From IMG/VR virus record IMGVR_UViG_3300042519_003773, positions 1 to 40,927 of that record: a stretch of 40,927 bases of DNA. One strand, 5' to 3'. Positions 19,798 through 28,326 of the stretch are shown piece by piece. Numbering within the stretch: the stretch's first letter is position 1; the number at the start of each line of letters is the position of its first letter. The notes below the pieces were generated by a model, which searched no databases, had not been told where the DNA came from, and saw nothing but the letters and a program-made list of their open reading frames with translations. This DNA comes from a virus. The position numbers and the translations under genes were made by a program.

Positions 19798-20182
19798 ATA
19801 ATTCCCATTCGCCTTTACTATTAGTAAAATAAACTTTTTTAAATTTTAATTGGCGAATTACATTAGAGCAACAATTACAAGGCTTACTCTGATTCAATTT
19901 GCCATTTCTGTCTATTCTTAGAACGGCAATAGAATATTTTTTGCAATCATTTTGTCCGAATCGAATACATGCAGATAATTCCGCATGTAGTCTAGAGAAA
20001 TCTTCATATCCATATTTTTTAATTTTAGGGTGAGTTTTCTTACTATTGAGTCCTATTGATAATATTCTATTCTTTTTGAAAATAAAAGCTATGTGATAGC
20101 ATCTATTCTTCCGAGATAGCTTCTTCCATGCTATTGCTTGGAATTTCTCTAAGAACTTCAGTTTTGTTGCCACTGGCATCAT
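19784..20182 (-). CDS. Cytidine/deoxycytidylate-deaminase-fold protein
   Basis: 132 residues. NRCYHIAFIFKKNRILSIG (about 26-44) is the N-terminal strand pair. HAE at 66-68 and PCNCC at 101-105 provide the His and two Cys zinc ligands and the proton-shuttle Glu. Then VIRQLKFKKVYF gives the last strand. It differs from the dCMP deaminase at 27928-28326 and is closer to small phage deaminase-like proteins of unknown substrate. Its first 80 nt overlap a second gene in another frame. Confidence 0.7.
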   Translation of the reverse strand: MMPVATKLKFLEKFQAIAWKKLSRKNRCYHIAFIFKKNRILSIGLNSKKTHPKIKKYGYEDFSRLHAELSACIRFGQNDCKKYSIAVLRIDRNGKLNQSKPCNCCSNVIRQLKFKKVYFTNSKGEWELYENN

Positions 20183-20279
20183 TGTCAGATTCTCTTTTTT
20201 TGGAAAAAATTAAATCCCAGTTTTCATTATACTTTTTATAATCTGAAATACGATTTTTGTCGCCTTTTCCGTTTTGCAT
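20103..20279 (-). CDS. Small conserved phage protein (KGDKNR-DYKKY-NWD-IF)
   Basis: 58 residues beginning MQNGKGDKNRISDYKKYNEN and continuing WDLIFSKK. The pattern K-G-D-x-x-R-x-x-D-Y-x-x-Y-x-x-N-W-D-x-I-F recurs, as I recall, in many phage genomes. The conserved half precedes the deaminase gene. The C-terminal 26 residues lie inside it in another frame, an 80-nt overlap. Function unknown. Confidence 0.75.
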   Translation of the reverse strand: MQNGKGDKNRISDYKKYNENWDLIFSKKRESDNDASGNKTEVLREIPSNSMEEAISEE

Positions 20280-20284
20280 ATATA

Positions 20285-20518
20285 CTAATTTACTTTTTTG
20301 AAAATTTCGTAGTCGCTTTTGTGCTCAACATATTTGTTCCATATAGGTTTATGGATTTCCCTATTTCTGACTGCATACTCTCCTTTATATAGAGAATACG
20401 AACATTTGCCAACACTATCAAGATAAACATGAAGAAGTTTTGCCTTCTCCTTGCTTTCTTTGTTATTCTGTTTTTTTTCAATTAGATTTGAAATAAATTT
20501 AGAAAAGATATTTTTCAT
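20285..20518 (-). CDS. Hypothetical protein
   Basis: 77 residues, basic helical N-terminus (SKFISNLIEKKQNNKESKEK), then a short beta region. Not recognised. First gene of a transcript from the TTGACA promoter 9 nt upstream. Confidence 0.65.
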   Translation of the reverse strand: MKNIFSKFISNLIEKKQNNKESKEKAKLLHVYLDSVGKCSYSLYKGEYAVRNREIHKPIWNKYVEHKSDYEIFKKVN

Positions 20519-20527
20519 TAGGACTTT

Positions 20528-20555
20528 AATATATAAAGAGAAAAAAGGTTGTCAA
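20528..20555 (-). promoter_or_regulatory. Promoter, TTGACA-N16-TATATT
   Basis: The -35 is at 20550-20555 and the -10 at 20528-20533. The ATG lies 9 nt downstream of the -10, leaving a leader of about 3 nt. Followed by AAAGT, as at 15021. Confidence 0.7.
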
Positions 20556-20566
20556 ATTTTTTATTT

Positions 20567-21343
20567 TTATAAATTAATATTTTTACTCCTAATAAAATTT
20601 AAATCAAAAGTTGTATAATTTATAGGGTAAATATCAAAAGGCAAAGAACTAGGACAAGTATACCTCCATCCTTCTCCCCATTTTTTATTCAAATACTCAA
20701 AGTTAATTAAATTAATTTCCTCCAATCTTTTATAAAATTCTAAACTAGATTTTTTAGTTTGGCTACCATGTATAGAATATTCCGTATTTAATCCGGGTCC
20801 ATGGAAATAAGGTTTGCTTAAGCCACATATTTTTTTAATATCACTATTATGCAATCTCATTATATAATCAGCATCTTCACAGTAAGCTGGAGTAAGATTT
20901 TCATCAAATAACCCGTACTGCTGAATTACAAAATCCTTAATCAGAAAAAGATCCCATGCTCCTTGACCAAAATCCCCTCCATAAGGATGAATCATTCCTA
21001 TCTCAGGATCATCAGCAGATAGTGATATTTCTTCAAGCAATCCGTTCGTAAACGCTACATCATCATTGACTATAATCCAATAAGGAGAATTTATATAAGA
21101 TTTTATAATCAAATTCCAAACAGCAGATACTCCTAAATTAGCAGGTAAATGACAAATAAACAATTTTTCAATAAATTTATTTTCTACCAATTTCAAATTC
21201 TCAAGTTCTTCTGTTATTTCTCCATTACCGTTATTATTGAATATAATAAAATTTTCTAATGGGTAATCTATACTTTCATATAGGCGTTTTACCCAGAAAG
21301 GATTCTTCATTACAGCCGTTCCTATAACAGGTATTTTATTCAT
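20567..21343 (-). CDS. Glycosyltransferase family 2-like protein
   Basis: 258 residues, GT-A fold. IPVIGTAVMKNPFWVKRLYE at the N-terminus gives the first strand and helix. FIIFNNNGNGE follows, WIIVNDDVAF (about 88-97) carries the DXD-like metal site, and CEDADYIMRL (about 154-163) the acceptor-side ED motif. Most like rhamnosyl- or glycosyl-transferases of phage and bacterial polysaccharide clusters. Start overlaps the upstream stop as ATGA. Together with 21340-26586 it forms a glycan operon. Confidence 0.75.
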   Translation of the reverse strand: MNKIPVIGTAVMKNPFWVKRLYESIDYPLENFIIFNNNGNGEITEELENLKLVENKFIEKLFICHLPANLGVSAVWNLIIKSYINSPYWIIVNDDVAFTNGLLEEISLSADDPEIGMIHPYGGDFGQGAWDLFLIKDFVIQQYGLFDENLTPAYCEDADYIMRLHNSDIKKICGLSKPYFHGPGLNTEYSIHGSQTKKSSLEFYKRLEEINLINFEYLNKKWGEGWRYTCPSSLPFDIYPINYTTFDLNFIRSKNINL

Positions 21344-21981
21344 GAATTAAAGAAATACATGTGAAATAATCGACTCGATGGTATATCCCATCCAAAATAT
21401 TCAGAAGCAGCATGTATTAATGATCCATCGAATATTACTAAACGATTAAATATATTCCCTACTGTATCAACCATTTCATAAGGAGTTTTATCAACAAATG
21501 TTTTTTGATTAAAAACTTTAAAGCCTTCTCCTTGATCCCAATTTATTTGAGACGAATGATGTATTTTAGTTTCCTTGTGTCTAAAAAAACTTGTGCCACA
21601 TTCTATCGGAGCATCAGGCGTAAGATATACCATAGCGGCCCATCTTTGATCATCGCAATGATAAACTAAAGGTGTTCCAGCTTTGCAAGTCTGGAATCTC
21701 CCATTCATAGGTTGATCATCCCAGTCTGTAATTTTTTCGCCAATAATCTCTTCTATCCTCTCTTTGACGCCATCGAAAAAAAATTGTTTTCTCGTTCTCA
21801 TACCTAAATACCCTTCATCATCAAAATAATATTGATTTAAAGCAAAATCTCTTACAGCTAAAGGATCTTCATAAAAATTATCTACTACGAATAAACGCTT
21901 ATCTTTACCATTAGATAATTTTATTTTATCTGTTTCTATTATTCCCCAATCAGAATCGGGGGTTTTATCTATATATTTCAT
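21340..21981 (-). CDS. 2-oxoglutarate/Fe(II) oxygenase-like protein (DUF6445-like)
   Basis: 213 residues. FVVDNFYEDPLAVRDFAL near 31, then YHCDDQRWAAMVYLTPDAP near 116 with the H-x-D iron ligands, SFFRHK, and VIFDGSLIHAASEYFG near 186 with the distal His, followed by Arg for the co-substrate. This is the double-stranded beta-helix pattern of prolyl-4-hydroxylase-like enzymes. Phage members often sit beside glycosyltransferases and may hydroxylate a protein or sugar before glycosylation. The iron ligands are judged by position only. Confidence 0.65.
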   Translation of the reverse strand: MKYIDKTPDSDWGIIETDKIKLSNGKDKRLFVVDNFYEDPLAVRDFALNQYYFDDEGYLGMRTRKQFFFDGVKERIEEIIGEKITDWDDQPMNGRFQTCKAGTPLVYHCDDQRWAAMVYLTPDAPIECGTSFFRHKETKIHHSSQINWDQGEGFKVFNQKTFVDKTPYEMVDTVGNIFNRLVIFDGSLIHAASEYFGWDIPSSRLFHMYFFNS

Positions 21982-21988
21982 ATTTATT

Positions 21989-22672
21989 TTAATATTTTAT
22001 TTTTAAAAAACTATCCATATAGTCAGAGAATTTATTAATTCCGAAATCAGAATAATGCCCTAAATTGCTAGACATTACTTCATCTTGACTATAACTAGAT
22101 AATACATTTGAAGGGTTAATAAAAACAATATTATATTTTTCACAAATAGTAGACAATAAATTTATTAAATTATGTCTTGAACTAATATATTCGTTATTTT
22201 TTTTCGAATCATAATGAGAAATAATAATAATTTTTTTAGGATGTAAATTTTTTTTTATTTCCAGAATATCACTTTCAATTTCTTCGTCGCTTTGTTGTTC
22301 TATTTTATAATTATCTAAAATTTCATTAGGAGTATTCCTATTATACTCTAAAAATCTTTTGTCAACACATAAATGATGTAAATAAAAATTATTATGAATA
22401 TATTTTTTACGAGAACATATCTCTATAATGAATAATTCTGTATCTAAAAAAAGTTTATTATAATACTCATTATAATCTATAAATTTATCGTTATATATCC
22501 CAGATCTAAAACATACTTTATTATATGGACTTGGTATAATTAATTCGTTTTTTAAAAACCTAATAAATTGTATAATTTCCTTTGTTGAGTGAGGATAATT
22601 AATAAGATTATTTAAATTATTATGATTAGATATTTTATTTAATCTACAAGTACCAAATAAAGTAATTGACAT
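21989..22672 (-). CDS. SGNH/GDSL-like hydrolase-fold protein (tentative)
   Basis: 227 residues. It opens with ITLFGTCRLNKIS, where an SGNH protein has its first strand and nucleophile loop. It ends with NLGHYSDFGINKFSDYM, like the D-x-x-H block before the last helix. Middle: IIEICSRK and KIIIISHYDS strands. The canonical GDSL serine is not present (G-T-C-R instead), so activity is uncertain. Possible O-acetyl-sugar role given the glycan cluster. Confidence 0.45.
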   Translation of the reverse strand: MSITLFGTCRLNKISNHNNLNNLINYPHSTKEIIQFIRFLKNELIIPSPYNKVCFRSGIYNDKFIDYNEYYNKLFLDTELFIIEICSRKKYIHNNFYLHHLCVDKRFLEYNRNTPNEILDNYKIEQQSDEEIESDILEIKKNLHPKKIIIISHYDSKKNNEYISSRHNLINLLSTICEKYNIVFINPSNVLSSYSQDEVMSSNLGHYSDFGINKFSDYMDSFLKIKY

Positions 22673-22677
22673 ATACT

Positions 22678-24258
22678 TTACTTTTTTTTGAAAGTTAGCT
22701 TTTGTTCATATTCAGATAATGAAAAACTATTCTCTTGTTCCAATACAAGATTAAAATTATTTTGCTCCATAAAATTCAAAATTTCTTGTTTAGAAGCCGA
22801 GTTTTTATATAGAGGTTTAATTTGTACCTCTGTTTCTACGATATCTACTTTATCAATCATTTCTCCAAGAGATTTAAGAACATTAAAATCACTTCCTTGA
22901 GTATCCACTTTAAGAAAATCTATATATTCAATACAATTCTCTTTCATAAATGTATCAATTCTTTTTGTTTGAACTGGAATTACTGATATTAACTCGTCAT
23001 AACCAGAATCTTCTTGTTCGCATTTTTTTGCGAACTCCCCTTCTTTATCAATTTCTAAAAAAGAAGAGTAACCATAATGATCATGCCAATTAAATTGTTT
23101 AAAGCTATCCTCGTCAGAAATCCCAATCTGGAAACATTTCACTCTAGGATCATTTTTATATTTTTCGGAAAGGATATTAAACGCATAAGGAGAAGGTTCG
23201 AATGCATAAATTTCATCAAATTCTTCGAAATTACAAATTGTCTCCCCTATACAGGCCCCTACATCAAAACCTATTTTTTTTCTTGCTTTACTTGAAGTAA
23301 CAGATCGCTCTTCTATACAAATTTTATCTATAATTTCAGAATTAAATCCCATCATTTCTTCAACTATTGAGGATGGACATTCTATAATAAAATTTTCACG
23401 TTCATCAATTGAAATTGAAAGTAAAAACTGATTATCTTGATAAATTAATCCTGCACAAAATTCTATACCTTGACTAAAAAAGAAAAATTCTTCGGAAAAT
23501 TTAATTAAATTCCAATCTTTATCCCAAAATAAAAATCGGTGCCCAGTTTTATAGGGCCAATCTATATATGTAGTATAATAATTCTCATGGACCACTGCCA
23601 GATATCCGCCCTTCCAAGAAATTACTTGAGAACTTCCTCTTAAATTTTCTTTTAAATTTTCTAATTTAGTGTTCTGTTCTTTTTTATAAACAACTGTCGT
23701 AGTATTTTTTTCAATATCATATTTTATGATTTCTGTTGGATTTGACCATCTTACAAAATGATATGGCATTTCAAGAATTGGCATCCAATTTTTTTCCCAA
23801 TTATTATCACTTTCTTCTGGTGATAAAATAAGATATCTAGAAATCTCAGATATTACTCCATTTGCAATTTCAACTTCTGATAAATAAATCCTACGTCTTA
23901 CCGATGTGGGGGAGTCATATCTATCATTTCCACAAAGATACATCTTATTGTGCCATTTAACTAATCTTACATCTTCTAATCCATGATATTCACGTAATGG
24001 CAATACATCAAACTTTGAAGTATCTACAATAAATTTTTCTTTAATTTGGAAATTAGAATTTAGAATTGAAAAGTGATTTGAATTAGTATTATTTGTTCGA
24101 TCAAAACAGCGGAGATTCAGAAATACGCTATCATTACAATTCATAAAAATTGAAGCAGTTAGAAAAAGTAAATTTTCCTTATGTTCTAATTCTATTTTTG
24201 TAACAGAACCTCCAGCATTGATAACTTCGGATGTAAAATTTGAAGTATTTTTTTTCAT
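22678..24258 (-). CDS. Fusion: beta-propeller glycosidase-like domain + FkbM methyltransferase
   Basis: 526 residues in two parts. Residues 1-310 form a five-bladed-propeller-like domain with YHGLEDVRLVKW (91-102), NWEKNWMPILEMPYHFVRWS (153-172), LRGSSQVI (206-213) and HRFLFWD (240-246), similar to GH130-type enzymes. Residues 328-526 are an FkbM-type SAM methyltransferase: IGFDVGACIGET (329-340), IYAFEPSP, LKVDTQGSD and VETEVQIKPLY. The propeller repeats the 326-residue protein at 25606-26586. The fusion suggests trimming or binding of a sugar coupled to its methylation. Only the propeller similarity to GH130 is a fold-level guess. Confidence 0.7.
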   Translation of the reverse strand: MKKNTSNFTSEVINAGGSVTKIELEHKENLLFLTASIFMNCNDSVFLNLRCFDRTNNTNSNHFSILNSNFQIKEKFIVDTSKFDVLPLREYHGLEDVRLVKWHNKMYLCGNDRYDSPTSVRRRIYLSEVEIANGVISEISRYLILSPEESDNNWEKNWMPILEMPYHFVRWSNPTEIIKYDIEKNTTTVVYKKEQNTKLENLKENLRGSSQVISWKGGYLAVVHENYYTTYIDWPYKTGHRFLFWDKDWNLIKFSEEFFFFSQGIEFCAGLIYQDNQFLLSISIDERENFIIECPSSIVEEMMGFNSEIIDKICIEERSVTSSKARKKIGFDVGACIGETICNFEEFDEIYAFEPSPYAFNILSEKYKNDPRVKCFQIGISDEDSFKQFNWHDHYGYSSFLEIDKEGEFAKKCEQEDSGYDELISVIPVQTKRIDTFMKENCIEYIDFLKVDTQGSDFNVLKSLGEMIDKVDIVETEVQIKPLYKNSASKQEILNFMEQNNFNLVLEQENSFSLSEYEQKLTFKKK

Positions 24259-25592
24259 TGTAATAAAAATATATTTCGAGATTTTTTTATACTATTATCT
24301 ACATTTATTATTTTATTCACAATTTCCATATTCACAAGATCAGGATGAACCCACCAATCTTCGTATGGCCTATTATCATCTGGAGAAATATTGCTAATTA
24401 CTCTTAAATACCCAAGGCCTTCAAGATAGTTTTTCGACTTTTCTTGAAAAGATTTAGTTTCATCTATATAATAATCATGCTCATAAGTAATAATAGCAAA
24501 TTTATATTTATCAAATGGTATTTTATTTAGAATATCATAAGTAATATTAGGAGGATCACAATCAAGTTGCAAATAATCTATATTATTAGGCATACGACAA
24601 TCTTCTAAAAGATAGGCATAGTCAACTTCTCTAGCGTCTAAACAAACAGACACATTTCCACGGTCTCTGAAATGTCTTTCCGATGACTCAGGATCTATAT
24701 CCAATGTTATTCCATACCAATCAAACTTAGACTCTAATAAATAAGTATTATTACCATAAAAAGGTAGACCCCCTCCTATCTCTAAATAAGTGCCATTTCT
24801 TTTTCCATTTAATAGAGTAAGAATAAATATATCTTGGAATGCCTCTGAGTAATTTCTATCTATATGCTCGCAGTTATTAAAATTATATTTTAAATTCTTA
24901 AAATCTTTTCTATAATATAAATTTAAATTATTTTCAGACATTTCTATTTCTTGCGATTTAGATCTACAAAATGAATAAAAATTACTTTCGTCTTTCCATG
25001 CTTTTAAATTTTTTAAATTATAAATTACAGAATTTTTATGCAACTTATCTAATGGTTCATATATTGACAAATATTTAAAATAGTCTCGCGACTCTTCGCA
25101 TAAACCTGTATGCCAACTAGATACAGCTTTTTCAAAAATTATACCGTAAAATCCCGGATAATCTAATTTAGTTCTTAATTTGCTAGGATTTCTAGAACTT
25201 ACTTTTTCACCAATAGAAGCTATTAAATAAGAATCAGACCATCTAAAAGATCTCTCATAAAATCTACTTAAATAAAAATAACCTTCTGGCCTTTTAGGCA
25301 TTAAAGCTACACAATGTTTTAGCATTCCTTCCACAGAGTTATTTCTACATCCCTGAGAATCAAAACATATAGAAGCTTTTATCAATGCTTCATACATCAA
25401 TATATCTTCAGTCGATCTTTCAGCTGCCCTTAAATAATAAGAAATAGCAGACGCTGTCTGTCCTATCTCGTGATAGTAAACACCTATATTAAAATTAGCT
25501 TCTGGACAATCAGGAGACTCTATATAATTATATAATAAAGATTTTAATTTATCTTTTTGCATTATCTTTTCAGAATTATTTATTCTATCCAT
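24255..25592 (-). CDS. TPR-like domain fused to FkbM-type methyltransferase
   Basis: 445 residues. The first 200 are helical pairs with TPR-like spacing (ANFNIGVYYHEIGQTASAIS near 32, FEKAVSSWHTGLCEESRDYF near 153). From 250: FQDIFILTLLNGKRNGTYLE and EIGGG (269-275) for SAM binding, DWYGITLDID, IDYLQLDCDPP and FAIITYEHDYY. The last three strands match FkbM family methyltransferases that modify sugar hydroxyls. TPR-methyltransferase fusions occur in large viruses. Start overlaps the downstream gene by 4 nt. Confidence 0.7.
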   Translation of the reverse strand: MDRINNSEKIMQKDKLKSLLYNYIESPDCPEANFNIGVYYHEIGQTASAISYYLRAAERSTEDILMYEALIKASICFDSQGCRNNSVEGMLKHCVALMPKRPEGYFYLSRFYERSFRWSDSYLIASIGEKVSSRNPSKLRTKLDYPGFYGIIFEKAVSSWHTGLCEESRDYFKYLSIYEPLDKLHKNSVIYNLKNLKAWKDESNFYSFCRSKSQEIEMSENNLNLYYRKDFKNLKYNFNNCEHIDRNYSEAFQDIFILTLLNGKRNGTYLEIGGGLPFYGNNTYLLESKFDWYGITLDIDPESSERHFRDRGNVSVCLDAREVDYAYLLEDCRMPNNIDYLQLDCDPPNITYDILNKIPFDKYKFAIITYEHDYYIDETKSFQEKSKNYLEGLGYLRVISNISPDDNRPYEDWWVHPDLVNMEIVNKIINVDNSIKKSRNIFLLQ

Positions 25593-25605
25593 TTTAAATT
25601 AAACT

Positions 25606-26586
25606 TTAACTATAAATAAAATCTCTTATAAAAGATTTGGGAGATTTTAAAATATAAGCAGCGTTGTCTTGAAAACCAAAAGTTATCAAATAAGAATCTT
25701 TATGTTCAGCTAATCCTATACAGAATTCCACATCAGCATTCATAAAATTAAATTCAGGAGTAACTTTTATAATATTGAAATTTTTATCCCATACAACAAA
25801 TCTATGATAATAGATAGCGTCTTTTCTACCTACTTCACTTGAAAATAAATCTACCTCATGAGTTATAGCGAAATAACCATCTTCAAAAGGTAATACTTGA
25901 GACCCCCCTCTCAGATCTCTAGGTAGAGGAATATCTTTACTAACATTAACAGTTTTTGATAATGCCTTTGAAATATCTATATTAACCAATTCAGTAGGAT
26001 TAGACCACTTAATATAATGGAAAGGCATGTCTAAAATTGGCATCCAATTTTTTTCGCAATATGAATCTAAATTAGTAGACAATTCTATCCTAGTTCTATT
26101 TACTTCTTTAACTTCATTATTATAGACTTCTATTTCAGATAACTCCATTCTTCCTTGACCATTTGTAGTCGTATCTCTCCGAACTCCCGAAATAAACAAT
26201 TTTTTATCCCAATTTATTATACGAGCATCCTCTAAGCCTACAAAATCCCACAATGGATCATAAGTATCAAATTTACTAGTATCTATTTTAAAAATTTTTT
26301 CAATATCTAAATTATCTGATAATTCGCAATACCAATTCCATGTTCTTAAATGCACATCATTCTCAGGATGTATATAAGTTAATGGACCATAAGGATGTTG
26401 AAATAATTTTCTTTCAGAATGATAGAATGTATAATTAACATGACGAACTATAACTATAATTTTGCCATCTTTAACCATGACAGAAGGATTCATAAGTCCT
26501 GTACCATTAGTAAGTTCAGAAGGAATTATAAGAGGGGCTATCTCTCCCCCTTTATTTATGCTACATCTTACGAAATTTTTTTCCAT
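25606..26586 (-). CDS. Beta-propeller glycosidase-like protein (GH130-like), stand-alone
   Basis: 326 residues, the single-domain paralogue of the N-terminal half of 22678-24258. Shared blocks in order: VGLEDARIINWDKKLFISG near 116, EKNWMPILDMPFHYIKWSNP near 180, LRGGSQVLPFEDGYFAITHE near 228, HRFVVWDKNFNII near 262, and EFCIGLAEHKDSYLIT near 287. This set resembles GH130 mannosyl-phosphorylase or GH32/43-like folds, but the catalytic acid was not identified. It probably handles the same glycan. Confidence 0.65.
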   Translation of the reverse strand: MEKNFVRCSINKGGEIAPLIIPSELTNGTGLMNPSVMVKDGKIIVIVRHVNYTFYHSERKLFQHPYGPLTYIHPENDVHLRTWNWYCELSDNLDIEKIFKIDTSKFDTYDPLWDFVGLEDARIINWDKKLFISGVRRDTTTNGQGRMELSEIEVYNNEVKEVNRTRIELSTNLDSYCEKNWMPILDMPFHYIKWSNPTELVNIDISKALSKTVNVSKDIPLPRDLRGGSQVLPFEDGYFAITHEVDLFSSEVGRKDAIYYHRFVVWDKNFNIIKVTPEFNFMNADVEFCIGLAEHKDSYLITFGFQDNAAYILKSPKSFIRDFIYS

Positions 26587-26604
26587 ATTTATAATTTAAA
26601 TATT

Positions 26605-27894
26605 TTATTCTGCGCTATCTAATAGTTGAGTTTCCAATCCTAAGAATTTGAGATCCTTGAGCTTGTAAGCTTCCCATTTAAAAGGAACTTGTCGAGAAAC
26701 AACTATACCTTCCATTGGGAGTCGAGCAGAGCATAAAGGATCTACTTTATCTAGATACTCGGCTTCTAATCTCTTTAAAAAAGTTTTACTCCATTCAGGA
26801 GAATCAGAAGGGATATCAAATAAATCCTTAGCTTTCCCATAATAATAAGTTTCTGGAGTTTTTAACTGTTTCTTCTTGCAGTAAGCTTGAATTTGCTCAT
26901 GAGAAAAAGAAATAACTTCCCCATCTTGATTAGTATAATCAATTCTGAATACTAGGAAATCTCTTTGCCCTTTAAGAATTCCATAATCATATGGGGTTTG
27001 GATCATTGACTGCCCATTTACCCAGCCAATTACCTCTCCATAAACAGAGATACCCTTATCCAACTTTGGATAAACTTCATCAGCAACAGACTTCCAAATA
27101 TCCTCTTTGTAAAAGCCTTTTGAAATTCCAATTGCAATATCTTTATTTTTGATTACATTTCTAGAAGCATAAAGCATCCCGTATTCTTCTTCTGATACTT
27201 TGAATCCCAGAAGCTTAACAAGCTTTTCTAAGAGAGAAAGACGGCGCTTGATTAAAACATTAGCTACTACACCATTACTTCCATGATATTTATTTGTAAT
27301 AGAAATATAATCCTCAGGATTAATCTTATAGATTTCTTTTCTCAAATTTTCCGTATCAGAATGGAGTCTGAATTGATTCTCTACTAATCTTTCAAATTTT
27401 TTGACTTTTGTTTTCGGAGATGGAAAACTACTCTCTTGAACAGGCGGCTCATATTTAGAAATAAATAATTCACCGCAAATGGTATCAAAAGAAATATTCT
27501 CTTCAGCATCTTTTAAAAACACACCGTACTCACTAGAAACAAATTCGCAAAATTTTTCAAAAGGAATAATATATCCATTAGAATACTCACCTCTTAATTT
27601 TATCATTTTGACTCTGCCTTTAGCATCAAAAAATCCTTTGATAATTTTATCTTGATTTAAAAGAGGATCTCTAAAAGAATTACTCCAAGACAAAAACTTT
27701 GAAGAGATTTGACTTTCAACAGGACAATACACGCAAATATCACCGACTTTAGAAGTTAAGCCAGTAACAACTACTGAATTCTGTACCTCTGCCAATTGCA
27801 ATTTATCAGCATTTGGGTGAGGGTAAACAGAATCCAATTTTAAAATTTGAGCTAAATAATTTGAATTATAATCTTTAGAAGTAGAGAGAGCCAT
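26605..27894 (-). CDS. RNA ligase, DraRnl/Rnl5 type
   Basis: 429 residues. The N-terminal OB-like domain runs to about residue 140 (YPHPNADKLQLAEV, DICVYCPVESQIS). The nucleotidyltransferase domain has K202 in NKYHGSNG as the AMP-accepting lysine (motif I), SVYGEVIGW (motif III), FLVFRIDY, EGIVVSRQVP (motif IV) and WEAYKLKDLKF (motif V). The OB domain in front of the ligase is diagnostic of the DRB0094/DraRnl family, which seals 3'-OH/5'-phosphate nicks in RNA:DNA or RNA duplexes. A TTGACA promoter ends 5 nt before the ATG, so it is probably an early, leaderless gene. Confidence 0.9.
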   Translation of the reverse strand: MALSTSKDYNSNYLAQILKLDSVYPHPNADKLQLAEVQNSVVVTGLTSKVGDICVYCPVESQISSKFLSWSNSFRDPLLNQDKIIKGFFDAKGRVKMIKLRGEYSNGYIIPFEKFCEFVSSEYGVFLKDAEENISFDTICGELFISKYEPPVQESSFPSPKTKVKKFERLVENQFRLHSDTENLRKEIYKINPEDYISITNKYHGSNGVVANVLIKRRLSLLEKLVKLLGFKVSEEEYGMLYASRNVIKNKDIAIGISKGFYKEDIWKSVADEVYPKLDKGISVYGEVIGWVNGQSMIQTPYDYGILKGQRDFLVFRIDYTNQDGEVISFSHEQIQAYCKKKQLKTPETYYYGKAKDLFDIPSDSPEWSKTFLKRLEAEYLDKVDPLCSARLPMEGIVVSRQVPFKWEAYKLKDLKFLGLETQLLDSAE

Positions 27895-27899
27895 AATTA

Positions 27900-27927
27900 A
27901 ATATACAAAAATTTTTTAATCTGTCAA
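27900..27927 (-). promoter_or_regulatory. Promoter, TTGACA-N16-TATATT, 5 nt before a start codon
   Basis: The -35 is at 27922-27927, inside the 3' end region of the dCMP deaminase gene junction, and the -10 at 27900-27905. +1 is predicted at the A of the RNA ligase ATG. Confidence 0.7.
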
Positions 27928-28326
27928 CTAAATTTTAACCATTTTTATATCGTATTTCTTTGCTATCTCAGAAACTTGAAAATAGTCAATATATACATCT
28001 TTAAAAATTACTTTTTTAATACCGAACATTGCAATGTCCATAATACAATGCTGACATGGAGACAGCGTAATGGCTATTATTTTTGCTTCTCCGGGCTTGC
28101 AATAACGAAGAGCTGATCTCTCTGCATGAGACACAAACGGCCTTCTAGAGTCTCTGTCTGACCAATCTATATCATACCCCGGAGGGCTACCATTGTAGCC
28201 TAATGCAGCAACACTATTATCATGTCTTAATACACAAGCCCCGACCTTCATATAAGGATCTTCAGATCTTATAGAAGCTGTTTCCGCTAATTTTAAAGCG
28301 TATTCTTCCCAAGAAATTCTATTCAT
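27928..28326 (-). CDS. dCMP deaminase
   Basis: 132 residues. Zinc site from HAE (67-69) and SPCQHC (89-94), with GYNGSPPG (43-50) for dCMP binding and VLRHDNSVAALGYN as the first beta-hairpin. Converts dCMP to dUMP for thymidylate supply. Length is shorter than the 190-residue T4 enzyme and nearer bacterial ComE-type. Start overlaps the upstream stop as ATGA. Confidence 0.9.
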   Translation of the reverse strand: MNRISWEEYALKLAETASIRSEDPYMKVGACVLRHDNSVAALGYNGSPPGYDIDWSDRDSRRPFVSHAERSALRYCKPGEAKIIAITLSPCQHCIMDIAMFGIKKVIFKDVYIDYFQVSEIAKKYDIKMVKI

